Source: Paludibacteraceae bacterium
GTDB taxonomy: Bacteria > Bacteroidota > Bacteroidia > Bacteroidales > Paludibacteraceae
NCBI GenBank assembly: GCA_905233375.1
Contig: CAJOEJ010000011.1
Span: forward strand, 1-64,000
Length of the DNA stretch: 64,000 bases
Direction: 5' to 3'
Below, piece after piece: positions 9,901-17,168 of this stretch (position 1 is its first letter; the number at the start of each line of letters is the position of its first letter). The notes beneath the pieces are model-generated. The model made no database searches. It had not been told where the DNA came from and saw only the letters and a program-made list of their open reading frames with translations. Position numbers and translations under genes: made by a program.

Positions 9901-10186
9901 TGACACAAGGAACAGAAGGCTCGTAAGGATATTTGATAATAACCGCGTCTTTCGTTTCTATCCATTTATCTATTCGATAGAGTGTCTTGCCATTTTTGAT
10001 GTTAAGAAAGAATGAAACTCGTCGTTTGATTTCCGATTTATCCAGACAAATCGTATATACCTTATACACAAATTGATTATCACGGAACACCACTCCCTCA
10101 CATCCAAGACCAAGATATTCAGGATTATTTATGCCAATTTGGACTAAGATGGACTCTGCTTTATTTATTCTTTCGATGTCTTGCAT
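6989..10186 (-). CDS. Kinase - glycosyltransferase - glycosyltransferase - radical SAM fusion protein
   Basis: The ORF track starts at a TTG (10222); the ATG at 10186 is preferred and gives 1065 aa. In that numbering: a kinase-like domain (about 20-200) with glycine loop 'GLGCEGVVF', Lys42 in 'VYKVY', a loop 'RDCKPHNF' (Asp118, Lys120, Asn123) and metal Asp135 in 'LVDMEA', recalling Kdo-kinase/WaaP-like sugar kinases. A GT-A domain (about 285-550) has 'QMDSD'. A family 2 GT (about 565-790) has 'YDDCSD' and 'VDGDD'. A C-terminal radical SAM domain (about 825-1065) has the CxxxCxxC cluster 'CNLRCAGC', 'GGEPT' for SAM, and nine further cysteines, some in a SPASM/twitch-like pattern. It overlaps the upstream gene by 22 bp, so coupled translation is likely. 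Cytosolic or peripheral; no membrane spans. Substrates are unknown. Confidence 0.85.
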   Translation of the reverse strand: MQDIERINKAESILVQIGINNPEYLGLGCEGVVFRDNQFVYKVYTICLDKSEIKRRVSFFLNIKNGKTLYRIDKWIETKDAVIIKYPYEPSVPCVNFTEQEAIDFLTECFQNRIAIRDCKPHNFIRTEHSIRLVDMEACNYTDNLFLNMCVRMYLYIHFFEKLPPHAFQKLKRSAINNFNLPELEGVRDFINKVFAHIIFAESQSAKEQLNNPLPNADEIYNAASLPNLEHLFYAKIKENKYLSSVLCADIHLNNDLYFEPLKIALSYKELIPLQDKITLLIKTCAQDEMTIESNIKHIVKQLSSPNPFYEVVVSIDTKQNHFIRQYNSKGSLDRLIQIIDKLKENKVIDRYFLFEDSKTQEINKRWFGLSSSYAYTANQIPVTPQLYAFEQCHGDYILQMDSDVIIGRKDPFHSYLTDMIDQLKSNDKVISVGFNIYNCESKEYFGFENGGFVPEVRLGLFDKKRFFALRPFPNELDADGKLKLAWHRSVEQFQKQTGYCSIRGGDNRTFYIHPQNYRKKLPYAWMTMLDRVEQLQIPECQYGGFDCEGSFYDWCQTAKRNEKMVIVSCFRNVSIPRFLRFWCSVMSQTYQEFGLILYDDCSDNGLPLFIQHLIQPYKDRITFISAKYHDTRMANVYRAIHYYCDNPDSIIVMVDGDDALIGKDVLLNLINLYEKGNHDVVLGRVHQTYRLQPYYRYPVDFHSPRTRNGGNVYQHLKSFKKYLFDSIPLSYFKHTITDKVQLGNKPWIERCDDYAMMIPIVEMSENPIQMDRVNYFYERDYSKRNDERNIKEQCIAEIINKSPLSPSCVFKKRQSFLPDFEHIEIDITYYCNLRCAGCNRSCAQAPTTEQMEIKDIENFINESISLKKKWKQINVLGGEPTLHKDFMQILQLLQNYVNDYSPQTIIKVVSNGYTKHSRQLCEEARMNFKNVVIDYDSYKTNNKIEYFSPFNDAPIDDEHFADSDFTKACWVTAFCGIGLNSHGYYACAVCGSIDRIIHANIGAKSLNDLTNELLSKQYMTCCSLCGNFKHYSQNAGNFIPRCEKEPFRNKISPAWRNLYDKFEK

Positions 10187-12684
10187 AATTCGAGTGTTTT
10201 GAGATATAGTTCTTTTCTGCAACGGATATAATTCCCAGAAAATCTGTTGTGAGCTGTTGTGCTTCCTCCTAAGTTATAAATAACAGGTAGTAAATCTTCG
10301 GCAAAGAAGATACTATATTTATCCTGATTCATCAGATAGCCAACAAACAATACATGGTCTTCGCCGCTATCCATTGACGGAAAAGGTAAGAGTTTGCAAG
10401 GACGGATAAAAAGATTACACGAAGGCAACTCTCCTTCAGGCAAACATTTCGACATCTGCTCAAGGCGTAATAGAACGTAGCCGATATCAGCCAAGCGCTT
10501 GTCTGCAATATTCGTTCTCTCAATGATTACTTCATTTTCGCGCAAGTAATTGCCTGCAGAGATAACATCCGGATGATGTGTATCAAAAACATTTTCAATT
10601 TTGGATAGTTCTTGCCATGAGGAATACTCATCATCAGCATCCAAACGTCCAATTAGCACACAATTAGGAATATTTTCTAATATGAAACGGTTGATGTCGT
10701 TCCTCGTTTTAACTACATTGTTGTTTTGTAATGTAAGGATAGTAATTCTTTCGTCTATTAACAGATCCTCAATCTCACTTTGCCAACTATCAGTGGAGTT
10801 ATCATTGGCTAAAACTACATGAAGTTTTCGTTTAATGTTTTCTTGTTTAAGTATAGAGGAAAGGCATCTTCTAATAGTTGAAGCGTTATTATGCATAGCA
10901 ACTCCTATAGCTATGACTTGGTTGGAGATACTTTGCTTTATAAAGAGGTTTATCCCGCTTTTAACCGGTATCGATGGTTGCCAATTGAGCAACATTTTGG
11001 CTTTAGAATTATCAGCTATGGTATAATCGGGTTCGACAAAATTATGGTTATTAAATTTGGTATTTATTTGGACTCCATAACTATTTTGCGTAATTGCTAT
11101 TATTTCATTGACGCTATGATTTTTACCTGTTCCGATATTGATAATCTCTTGTCGATTCTCAGAAACAAATTCTTCTGCGCACTTAATGATAGCATCCACC
11201 ACATCATCAATGTATGTAAAATCGCGTTTTTGCATACCATTTCCATTAATGATTAATGGCTGATTATTAGTGGCACATTCAATACATTTGCTAATCAACG
11301 TCGAGTATTCGTTGGCAGGTTGATGTGAATAACCATATACATTAAAGAATCTTAAAATCAGCAATTTAGATAAGGACTGAGAAAATATATCTTTAAGTAA
11401 TAGTTCCGCTTCTAACTTTTGCTCGGCATAAGGAGAAAGAGGATTGAGCGACATATCCTCTGTCATTAAACAGCCCTCTTGTTGACCATATACGGATGAA
11501 GATGATGAGAAGACGAAAAGTTGGACATTATGTTTTGCAGCAGCTATGCCTAATAACTTTGTCGCAATTACATTCGCTTCATAGCTCTTTTTCGGATGAT
11601 CAAAGGAAAATTTGATTCTTGGCAATGCCGCGAAATGAAAAACATATTGAGGATGATAGTGCGCGAAAAGATTGTCAAGTTCCACTTCGTTGTTTAATGA
11701 CATCCTAACAAAATGGAAATTACCTGCGTGGGAAAAATCTGCTATATTTTCCAAAACGCCTGTTGACAAATCATCTACTCCAACTACATTATATCCCAAT
11801 TGGATAAAGGCGCGTACAGCATGTGAGCCTATAAAACCGCACACTCCAGTAATTAGTACAGTAGTGTTTTTGCGAAATGCTGATTTTATCTCCTCTGAAT
11901 CAGGAAAACGAAAGAGTTTCTCTGCCCGTTTGAGCGACTGCATTAAAATAGACCATGTAAATAAAGTGAGATGCTTATGGTAGAATGTGTTTAGACCAGC
12001 GCGTTTGGTGTCATAATTAGAAGTAACCGTATTGGCTGACGCGTAGTAATTAATTAGTTTTTGCTCTATGATGGTGATATTTGCATTACCAAACCGCTGT
12101 AAAAAGCGGATCATTAAATCTCTATCGGTAGTAGCACATAATGTTTCGTCAAAGCCGCCAATCTCCACTAATCTCTTGAGTTTGAAGCACATATTGCTTC
12201 CTTGCACCCCGGGGTCTTTAATGAGGAATTTCTCTACTGTTAAATCCTGTTTTGCGAACGAAGATATATAATCAGTATCAGATCGTTGAATATATGCAAA
12301 TATCGCATCCGGATTATCAGCCACATGCTCATAAAGCGTTGCTATATAGTTTTGATCCCAACTGTCGTCATCATCTAAAATCGCAATGTAATTTTCCTCA
12401 CCTAAAACTTCGCATAACAATTGAATGCCCGTATTCCATGCTCCTGTTCCGGACATGTTTTTGGTTCTTTGGTTTCTGGAATAGTAAATCCGGCAATCAG
12501 TTTTCAAGTCTTGAATTCTATGTTCTATCTCTTGACAAACTAATTCATCATTGTTATCATCAACCACGACAATACAATCTGGTAAAACGGTTTGTTTTAA
12601 TACAGAACGTAAGGATATTGTGAAAAGAGTCTCAATTCTATTCATGGATGTTGCAATAACAACTCCTATTTTTCTATCTGTCAT
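10165..12684 (-). CDS. GT2 - NAD-dependent sugar epimerase/dehydratase - GT2 fusion protein
   Basis: 839 aa. Residues about 5-245 are a GT2 domain with 'VVVDDNN' and the metal motif 'LDDDDSW' (103-109). Residues about 275-585 are an extended SDR with NAD-binding 'TGVCGFIGSH' (279-288), the 'SSSSSVYG' serine region and catalytic YxxxK in 'YAEQK' (419-423), typical of UDP-sugar 4-epimerases and dehydratases. Residues about 590-839 are a second GT2 with 'ANDNSTDSW' and 'LDADDEY'. A promoter at 12706-12737 leaves a leader of only about 15 nt. The downstream kinase-GT-GT-radical SAM gene overlaps its 3' end. One protein could make a nucleotide sugar and transfer it, probably in surface glycan synthesis; products are inferred only. 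Confidence 0.88.
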   Translation of the reverse strand: MTDRKIGVVIATSMNRIETLFTISLRSVLKQTVLPDCIVVVDDNNDELVCQEIEHRIQDLKTDCRIYYSRNQRTKNMSGTGAWNTGIQLLCEVLGEENYIAILDDDDSWDQNYIATLYEHVADNPDAIFAYIQRSDTDYISSFAKQDLTVEKFLIKDPGVQGSNMCFKLKRLVEIGGFDETLCATTDRDLMIRFLQRFGNANITIIEQKLINYYASANTVTSNYDTKRAGLNTFYHKHLTLFTWSILMQSLKRAEKLFRFPDSEEIKSAFRKNTTVLITGVCGFIGSHAVRAFIQLGYNVVGVDDLSTGVLENIADFSHAGNFHFVRMSLNNEVELDNLFAHYHPQYVFHFAALPRIKFSFDHPKKSYEANVIATKLLGIAAAKHNVQLFVFSSSSSVYGQQEGCLMTEDMSLNPLSPYAEQKLEAELLLKDIFSQSLSKLLILRFFNVYGYSHQPANEYSTLISKCIECATNNQPLIINGNGMQKRDFTYIDDVVDAIIKCAEEFVSENRQEIINIGTGKNHSVNEIIAITQNSYGVQINTKFNNHNFVEPDYTIADNSKAKMLLNWQPSIPVKSGINLFIKQSISNQVIAIGVAMHNNASTIRRCLSSILKQENIKRKLHVVLANDNSTDSWQSEIEDLLIDERITILTLQNNNVVKTRNDINRFILENIPNCVLIGRLDADDEYSSWQELSKIENVFDTHHPDVISAGNYLRENEVIIERTNIADKRLADIGYVLLRLEQMSKCLPEGELPSCNLFIRPCKLLPFPSMDSGEDHVLFVGYLMNQDKYSIFFAEDLLPVIYNLGGSTTAHNRFSGNYIRCRKELYLKTLELCKTSKE

Positions 12685-12705
12685 CCTAGTTCAAATTTTC
12701 GGGTG

Positions 12706-12737
12706 CAAAGGTACAAAAAATATTTGACATGTGCAAA
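12706..12737 (-). promoter_or_regulatory. Promoter of the glycan fusion operon
   Basis: Minus strand shows TTTGC, spacer, then TACCTTTG, about 20 nt before the ATG at 12684. The fit to the Bacteroidota consensus is excellent. Confidence 0.85.
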
Positions 12738-13010
12738 TAAATATAGAAAAACCGTGGATTTTTCGTTAAAGGGTTAAGATGGTCACTACGTGACGTTAAA
12801 TGTATGCGTATATAGATTCCCGCTTTGGGTCCTTTACTTGACATCGCACTTACTTTTTGGGGCTGCTATTAACTCGGCCGCCTCCACTTGGTCTTCCGGT
12901 GGTGGATGGATACATCGGTCCCGGACATGAACGTCTTGACATAGTATTATGTGTTTATTTGCTCACCATGCCTGAGCAATATAGGCATCTGATCAATCGA
13001 AAAGACGCTG
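12738..13010. other. Intergenic stretch upstream of the glycan operon
   Basis: Apart from the small ORF at 12850-12942 it holds a small inverted repeat (TGCTCA/TGAGCA) in the leader of that ORF and GTCACTACGTGAC near 12782. The 90-aa plus-strand ORF at 12857-13129 crosses the promoter and the end of the next gene and is not called. Confidence 0.5.
12850..12942 (-). CDS. Candidate 30-aa basic Gly/Pro/Ser peptide
   Basis: Too short for the ORF track. ATG at 12942, TAA at 12852-12850. The peptide begins 'MSRRSCPGPMYPSTTGRPSG', continues with a Gly-rich stretch and ends in 'SSPKK'. It has one cysteine and no hydrophobic segment. Its leader (AAATAAACACATAATACT before the ATG) is A/T-rich as in Bacteroidales, and it sits about 60 nt after the promoter at 13011-13042. 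A second ORF (12844-12689) begins 5 nt after its stop but runs through the next promoter and is less credible. Whether the peptide is made is unknown; the neighbouring radical SAM domain makes it worth noting. Confidence 0.4.
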   Translation of the reverse strand: MSRRSCPGPMYPSTTGRPSGGGRVNSSPKK

Positions 13011-13042
13011 CAAAATTACTGCTTTTTTCAGAGATGTGCAAT
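13011..13042 (-). promoter_or_regulatory. Bacteroidales-type promoter for the small ORF unit
   Basis: Minus strand shows ATTGC, spacer, then TAATTTTG. No ORF above 60 aa begins within 300 bp downstream except the glycan operon, which has its own promoter. Confidence 0.65.
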
Positions 13043-13111
13043 AGCTCTTTCGCCAAGAGAATTTTTTCACCGAATAACGGAATAAAAATACTATTTAACG
13101 GAATAAATTTT

Positions 13112-13744
13112 TTACAACTTACTGAGTAATATTCCAGTCATAATGATAAGAATGAGCATTAGTGTGATGCTAATTAGCATCAAAAAAATAATGATTACCA
13201 TTTTTCTCTCCGTGGTCCCGAATAATTTTGTGAACTTATCATCATTCCTTAAAGCCGCTTCTTTCTTCAATCTCTCCAAATTATCCCAAAACCAACGTGT
13301 ATTTTTATCATGCTGTTCTCTTTCCTTTTGTTTTATTCTTTCAACTTGCGATTCGAATTCTGCCAGAGACTGTTCGTCTAATTGGTCTAAAATCGTATTA
13401 TCGAAGAAGACAATCTCTCCGGATATTTTTTTTACTTGGTATACCCTATCATAGTTTACAAGACACCATTGACCAACAGGAATGAATATATTAACATTTT
13501 GATACTCACTCAATGATGCTTCAATTAGTTTAGCTTTTACTTCGGCAAAAGATTGCTCGGGAAGTTCGAGTGGCTCGCTGTAGTCTATCACGTATAAAAA
13601 AGGCCATTTCCCTGTTCCACGCGCAGTAGTTAATGCCATAATTTCATTAACCGCAAAACTAACTTCTATCTTAGGTTTGCGCTTGCGATCTTTATCCTTG
13701 CTATAGTGTCTCTTGTCGTACGTTGTAAATTGAATTTTGTTCAT
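13112..13744 (-). CDS. Hypothetical protein with C-terminal membrane anchor
   Basis: The ATG at 13744 gives 210 aa ('MNKIQFTTYDKRHYSKDKDR'); the ORF-track start lies inside the preceding reading frame. The N-terminal two thirds are soluble, followed by a charged coiled-coil-like segment (about 125-180) and a single hydrophobic span 'MVIIIFLMLISITLMLILII' near the C-terminus, so it is probably a tail-anchored membrane protein. Its ATG overlaps the stop of the upstream toxin remnant (ATGA). I do not recognise the family. It may be a third gene of the former toxin locus or an unrelated neighbour joined by a deletion. Confidence 0.65.
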   Translation of the reverse strand: MNKIQFTTYDKRHYSKDKDRKRKPKIEVSFAVNEIMALTTARGTGKWPFLYVIDYSEPLELPEQSFAEVKAKLIEASLSEYQNVNIFIPVGQWCLVNYDRVYQVKKISGEIVFFDNTILDQLDEQSLAEFESQVERIKQKEREQHDKNTRWFWDNLERLKKEAALRNDDKFTKLFGTTERKMVIIIFLMLISITLMLILIIMTGILLSKL

Positions 13745-13860
13745 AATAAAAGCAATAAATGGTATTGTTCTGCCCATTCGTGCTTGATGACAAGACGGGT
13801 TGTAGATGTTTTTCCTGAACCGTTAGGACCTGCTATTACTATCAGAACAGGTTTTCTCAT
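13741..13860 (-). pseudogene. 5' remnant of a zeta-toxin-like P-loop kinase gene
   Basis: Not in the ORF track. A 39-codon ORF reads 'MRKPVLIVIAGPNGSGKTST' then '..LVIKHEWAEQ' and ends after a Leu run. 'AGPNGSGKT' is a Walker A of the zeta-toxin/UDP-N-acetylglucosamine kinase type, which normally continues for about 160-200 more residues with an 'NPDxIA' motif. Here the rest is missing. It begins in an ATGA overlap with the 51-aa gene and ends in another ATGA overlap with the next gene. It is most likely a deletion product, as the lone P-loop cannot be catalytic. Confidence 0.65.
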
Positions 13861-14012
13861 AGTGTTTGTGCCATTTGATGGATTTGTGCAAAAAAAGCCT
13901 CATGTGCTCGGTCGTGACGCTCTTTTGCTTCCGCCGCAACTTCTTGCATCAGTTGAGCTAATTGCTCATCTGTCGGCTCTTGATCAATGTTTATGAAACG
14001 ATAGTCATTCAT
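13857..14012 (-). CDS. Small acidic helical protein, putative partner of the zeta-like toxin
   Basis: The start is at the ATG at 14012 ('MNDYRFINIDQEPTDEQLAQ'), giving 51 aa; the longer track ORF runs through the promoter at 14033-14064. It is mostly helical, with an amphipathic 'EVAAEAKERHDRAHEAFF' segment. Its stop overlaps the start of the P-loop remnant (ATGA), the usual arrangement of a small antitoxin-like gene before a zeta-type toxin. The antitoxin role is an inference from position only. Confidence 0.6.
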   Translation of the reverse strand: MNDYRFINIDQEPTDEQLAQLMQEVAAEAKERHDRAHEAFFAQIHQMAQTL

Positions 14013-14032
14013 AGTGATAAACCTTTGCGGTG

Positions 14033-14064
14033 CAAAGGTACGAAAAAAAAATGACATATGCAAA
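14033..14064 (-). promoter_or_regulatory. Promoter of the toxin-remnant operon
   Basis: Minus strand shows TTTGC, spacer, then TACCTTTG, about 20 nt before the ATG at 14012. Confidence 0.85.
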
Positions 14065-14092
14065 TAAATGAGAGATTTTTGTTTAAAATGGC

Positions 14093-14632
14093 TCAAAAAG
14101 GATAAAAAAAGGGTGAGGCGTGTGCCCCACCCTGATAATTACCGACATCGCTCGACAGCCACCATTTGTTCCAACCGAAGATAGCCGACTCGAAATCGGA
14201 AGCCACGGCGATGAGGATGTTGATAGCCACGATGATGAACGGGAAGGGTTTGAACCAGCGTTTGGCACCGATACCCCACTCGTACTTGATCATCATGAAA
14301 CCGATACATCCGGTCAGCGCAGCGTACAGTTTGGCATAGTGGAACCAACCGTTCATGTACACATGGGTCTGGTTGTTCACTGCCCATTCGGCTCCCATAC
14401 GCGCTCCGACAGCGATCGCTATGAAATAGACGGTCAGGGCTAACGGGATAGCGAAGAACGTGATGGCACCGCCGAGTTTGGTACGACGTGCAAACTCATT
14501 CCAAAGAATCAAACCAGCCAGGACAACAAGCAACATTGCCCACTGGATGAGAGCGTGCGGGAAATACCCCGGACAAGGTCGAGACCTGATCCGACCCAAA
14601 GATTGCCCAACGATCCCCCAAGGATTGCCCAA
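14093..14632 (-). pseudogene. Membrane-protein gene fragment (DUF5692-like)
   Basis: The ORF has about four hydrophobic segments ('WAMLLVVLAGLILWNEF', 'ITFFAIPLALTVYFIAIAV', 'LTGCIGFMMI', 'FPFIIVAINILIAVAS') and motifs such as 'WNEFARRTKLGG' that recall DUF5692 integral membrane proteins, which I remember as about 300 aa. The first 25 codons are encoded by the 11-bp repeat at 14581-14637, and the 3' end runs into the terminator hairpin, so both ends look cut. The true N-terminus was probably near the first hydrophobic segment. It is either a remnant or a short family member; family is by memory. Confidence 0.5.
14111..14132 (-). terminator. Terminator of the GGGTGGGGC family
   Basis: Minus strand reads ATCAGGGTGGGGC, a 4-nt loop, GCCTCACCC and seven T. 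It shares its full core with 6661-6682 and 19139-19157. It closes the membrane-protein fragment at 14093-14632. Confidence 0.8.
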
Positions 14633-14700
14633 GGATGAGACCCAAAAATCAACAACAATGAACTTATACTATATATATACTATGTATATATATACTTTTT
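14577..14700. repeat. Repeat element with 11-bp array and TATATA arm, copy A
   Basis: Read on the minus strand it matches 39524-39650 over about 125 bp. Both copies start with AAAAAGTATATATA and contain units ATCCTTGGGCA, ATCCTTGGGGG and ATCGTTGGGC before GGTCGGATC and GGTCTCGA. It separates the membrane fragment from the DUF262 operon. Confidence 0.85.
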
Positions 14701-14711
14701 ATTGCAAAAAA

Positions 14712-14736
14712 GCGCATCGGAATAAGTCCGATGCGC
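14712..14736 (-). terminator. Terminator of the DUF262 operon
   Basis: GCGCATCGG and CCGATGCGC form a perfect 9-bp stem with a 7-nt loop, and the minus strand continues in TTTTTTG. Confidence 0.9.
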
Positions 14737-14760
14737 AAGAACATAGGGAAAGCAGAATAA

Positions 14761-17166
14761 CTACGCAAACATCCGGGAAAGATGGTCGGTAACAAGCTTT
14801 GCTCTAAAAGAAATCAGTTCCTTACACAATTGCTCGATGTTCTTTTCCATTGAAAGTAACGGATCATGTGTGTATATGGGTTCTTTTCGGACATAATGCT
14901 TGTCCTTCGTGAGTCTGAATAATTCACTTATATGCTCATCGGGCTGCATCTCCTGCTTATCATAATTCCTTTTTCCTACCGATACGTACCACTTGCTCTC
15001 TCCATCCTGCTGCCATTCAAAGATGACATCCATAAAATAGTTGGTTCTTGGGTTTTCGGGTACATCCGTTCCCTTTTCATTATATTCCTCTATTTCGTTA
15101 TCGGCATTAAGCACAAACGGGATGACGGTGGTTTGATAATTCCAGTTCCATGCGCAAAGGTGCTCCTGCTTCAACCGTTTTTTCAACAGTATGTTTTCCA
15201 CATGCCACGATTTGCGTTCACCAGCCTGCACGGAGTCCAGCAATATGATACGCGGAGAGATATTACTCTCCTCCCACAGATACTTAAAGGAACCTTTAAA
15301 CAGATCTATGTGTTCCAAGAAAGGTACCATCCACTTATCTGGTTCACCTTCAGGTGTTTGCCCTGTCAGGAATGGTTTCAAATGCGATTCTATAAATGTG
15401 TCTTTGCTGAGTATTTCACGCCAATCGTCATCATTCGATATAAAATTAAATCTGCGCAGCCATTTGTTGGTCAGGTTCCCAGAACCGCCTTCCGATTCGA
15501 CAGGGAATGCGCCGTATCGGAGCAGTTTCTGTCTTAATTCACGAGTATCTTTGTTCGTCAGAATCTCCGTTACAAACGCCCCTAAATACGTTGCAAAATC
15601 ATCCGGAGTTTCAGACATCTTCAGAAGGCACTTGCAGTTGCCCTGCAAAAATTTCTCAAGCAGGTCATTCTGTACGAACTTCGCCAGCTGGCTTTCCCAT
15701 TCCTGCCTTTGGGGCGTATTCAAAAGCATTTCAGCAACTTCTTTGTCGATATCGGCAAACACATTTTTGAATTTCTCTGTCGGCGTTTCAAATACATCTC
15801 CGCTTTCCGGAATGGCGTTTACCATTGTCAGCATTAAATACACTGCCCTGTCCGGCGCCTTGTAATGGGTGTCATTATAACTCTTGTTTTTCAGGAAATA
15901 CGCCAGCCGCTTGAGATAAACAGGTTCCTTCTCTGGAAAACGCATGAGGTAACGAAGGATTGGCAGCAATACGACATATTCAATCGTTGTTTTCTCCCGG
16001 GAAAGCCATAAGTCATCTACGAAGAATTCTTTTACGGTCAACGAACTCAGTTGGTATACAGCCTGCATTACTTGCTCCAACCAAACGGCGTTAAACGATT
16101 GGTTTTCTTTGATATACGAGCGGATGTCACGATATTGCTGCGTAGATTTGTCACTCTCCGGCGACTCCACACGAATATAATCTTCGATGATTTCCACCTC
16201 CGATTGTTTTCTGTCATTCACCATCTTAGGTGCTTTTTTGACCGTGTCGCCATGAGAACATATATGCAGTATTACCGCCCATTTCAGAAAGTTCTGGAAT
16301 CCTTTATCTGCATTGGGATTCTCTTGTCCTTTGTTTTGCCAGAAAAAGTCCTGCCATTCCTCCCATTTCCTTCCGTAGTCCAATTTTTGGTCGCCTTTGC
16401 CGATGATGATGGACTTGATTGTTTCCTGATAGGACAAATTCTCCCCGCGGCTGTTCATATAGAGATACAACCGCTCACCCTGCGCGCTGATATTGGTGTC
16501 AAAGAAATTAAATTCCACAAAGTGCTCCAGATATTCCGTAAACGACGGGATGTCATGGACGGTTTGCACAAAATCACAAATAATGTGGTAGTTATGCCAC
16601 ATGTTTTTTGTGGTTTCGTCTTTATCATAAATCACCTTATAGTAATTGACACTATTATCAAAGGAGATGTTTTGATGTGATAATTCGTGCTTTATCAATT
16701 GGATCAAGAAGTCGTGGGTTATTTCCCGGACACGATAATCCAGTTTCGGCAACTGCTGCGCAAAATAGCGTTCCTTAAATTCAAACCACCTATCGGGTTG
16801 TTCTTTGTAAAGCGCGATAAGCAGCAAATACAACGTAGTAATACGTTGTTGACCGTCTATTAAAAAGAATTTGCCGGGATAATTGGGGTCGTGATAGGCA
16901 TAGATGAAGCCTATTTTGGTACTATACACTAGTTTCTCATATTCCTTGGAGAGGTATGCATTCATGCTGCCAGATAGCGGTGCATTACCGGCATTAATGG
17001 TCAGGGTTACATTCTCCTTGGCATCGTATTTGTTTTTGATGGACTCCAACAAACCACGGACATTCTGCTCTTCCCAAACATAGTCACGCTGTATCTCCGG
17101 AATAATAATCTGCTCTATTTCCGGATTGTTCAATAATTGAAACAAACTATATCTTCCTGTTTTCAT
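14761..17166 (-). CDS. DUF262-domain protein, large subunit of a GmrSD-like system
   Basis: 801 aa. The N-terminus has the two DUF262 signatures: 'IPEIQRDYVW' (about 22-31) and 'IDGQQRITTLYLLL' (about 103-116), in the ParB/sulfiredoxin-like NTPase fold of GmrS. The remaining 600 residues are mostly helical without an HNH motif I can find. The gene lies 2 bp downstream of a second DUF262 gene that does carry an HNH nuclease domain, so the two probably form one complex. DUF262 proteins are known from modification-dependent restriction (GmrSD) and phosphorothioate-sensing SspE. Defence function here is inferred from family and neighbourhood. Confidence 0.8.
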   Translation of the reverse strand: MKTGRYSLFQLLNNPEIEQIIIPEIQRDYVWEEQNVRGLLESIKNKYDAKENVTLTINAGNAPLSGSMNAYLSKEYEKLVYSTKIGFIYAYHDPNYPGKFFLIDGQQRITTLYLLLIALYKEQPDRWFEFKERYFAQQLPKLDYRVREITHDFLIQLIKHELSHQNISFDNSVNYYKVIYDKDETTKNMWHNYHIICDFVQTVHDIPSFTEYLEHFVEFNFFDTNISAQGERLYLYMNSRGENLSYQETIKSIIIGKGDQKLDYGRKWEEWQDFFWQNKGQENPNADKGFQNFLKWAVILHICSHGDTVKKAPKMVNDRKQSEVEIIEDYIRVESPESDKSTQQYRDIRSYIKENQSFNAVWLEQVMQAVYQLSSLTVKEFFVDDLWLSREKTTIEYVVLLPILRYLMRFPEKEPVYLKRLAYFLKNKSYNDTHYKAPDRAVYLMLTMVNAIPESGDVFETPTEKFKNVFADIDKEVAEMLLNTPQRQEWESQLAKFVQNDLLEKFLQGNCKCLLKMSETPDDFATYLGAFVTEILTNKDTRELRQKLLRYGAFPVESEGGSGNLTNKWLRRFNFISNDDDWREILSKDTFIESHLKPFLTGQTPEGEPDKWMVPFLEHIDLFKGSFKYLWEESNISPRIILLDSVQAGERKSWHVENILLKKRLKQEHLCAWNWNYQTTVIPFVLNADNEIEEYNEKGTDVPENPRTNYFMDVIFEWQQDGESKWYVSVGKRNYDKQEMQPDEHISELFRLTKDKHYVRKEPIYTHDPLLSMEKNIEQLCKELISFRAKLVTDHLSRMFA

Positions 17167-17168
17167 GG

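Noticed and set aside
12857-13129. 90-aa plus-strand ORF
   Set aside because: It is antisense to the promoter unit and runs into the end of the gene at 13112-13744.
14577-14700. Insertion sequence
   Set aside because: No transposase, no terminal inverted repeats and no target duplication; only an 11-bp array with an A/T-rich arm.
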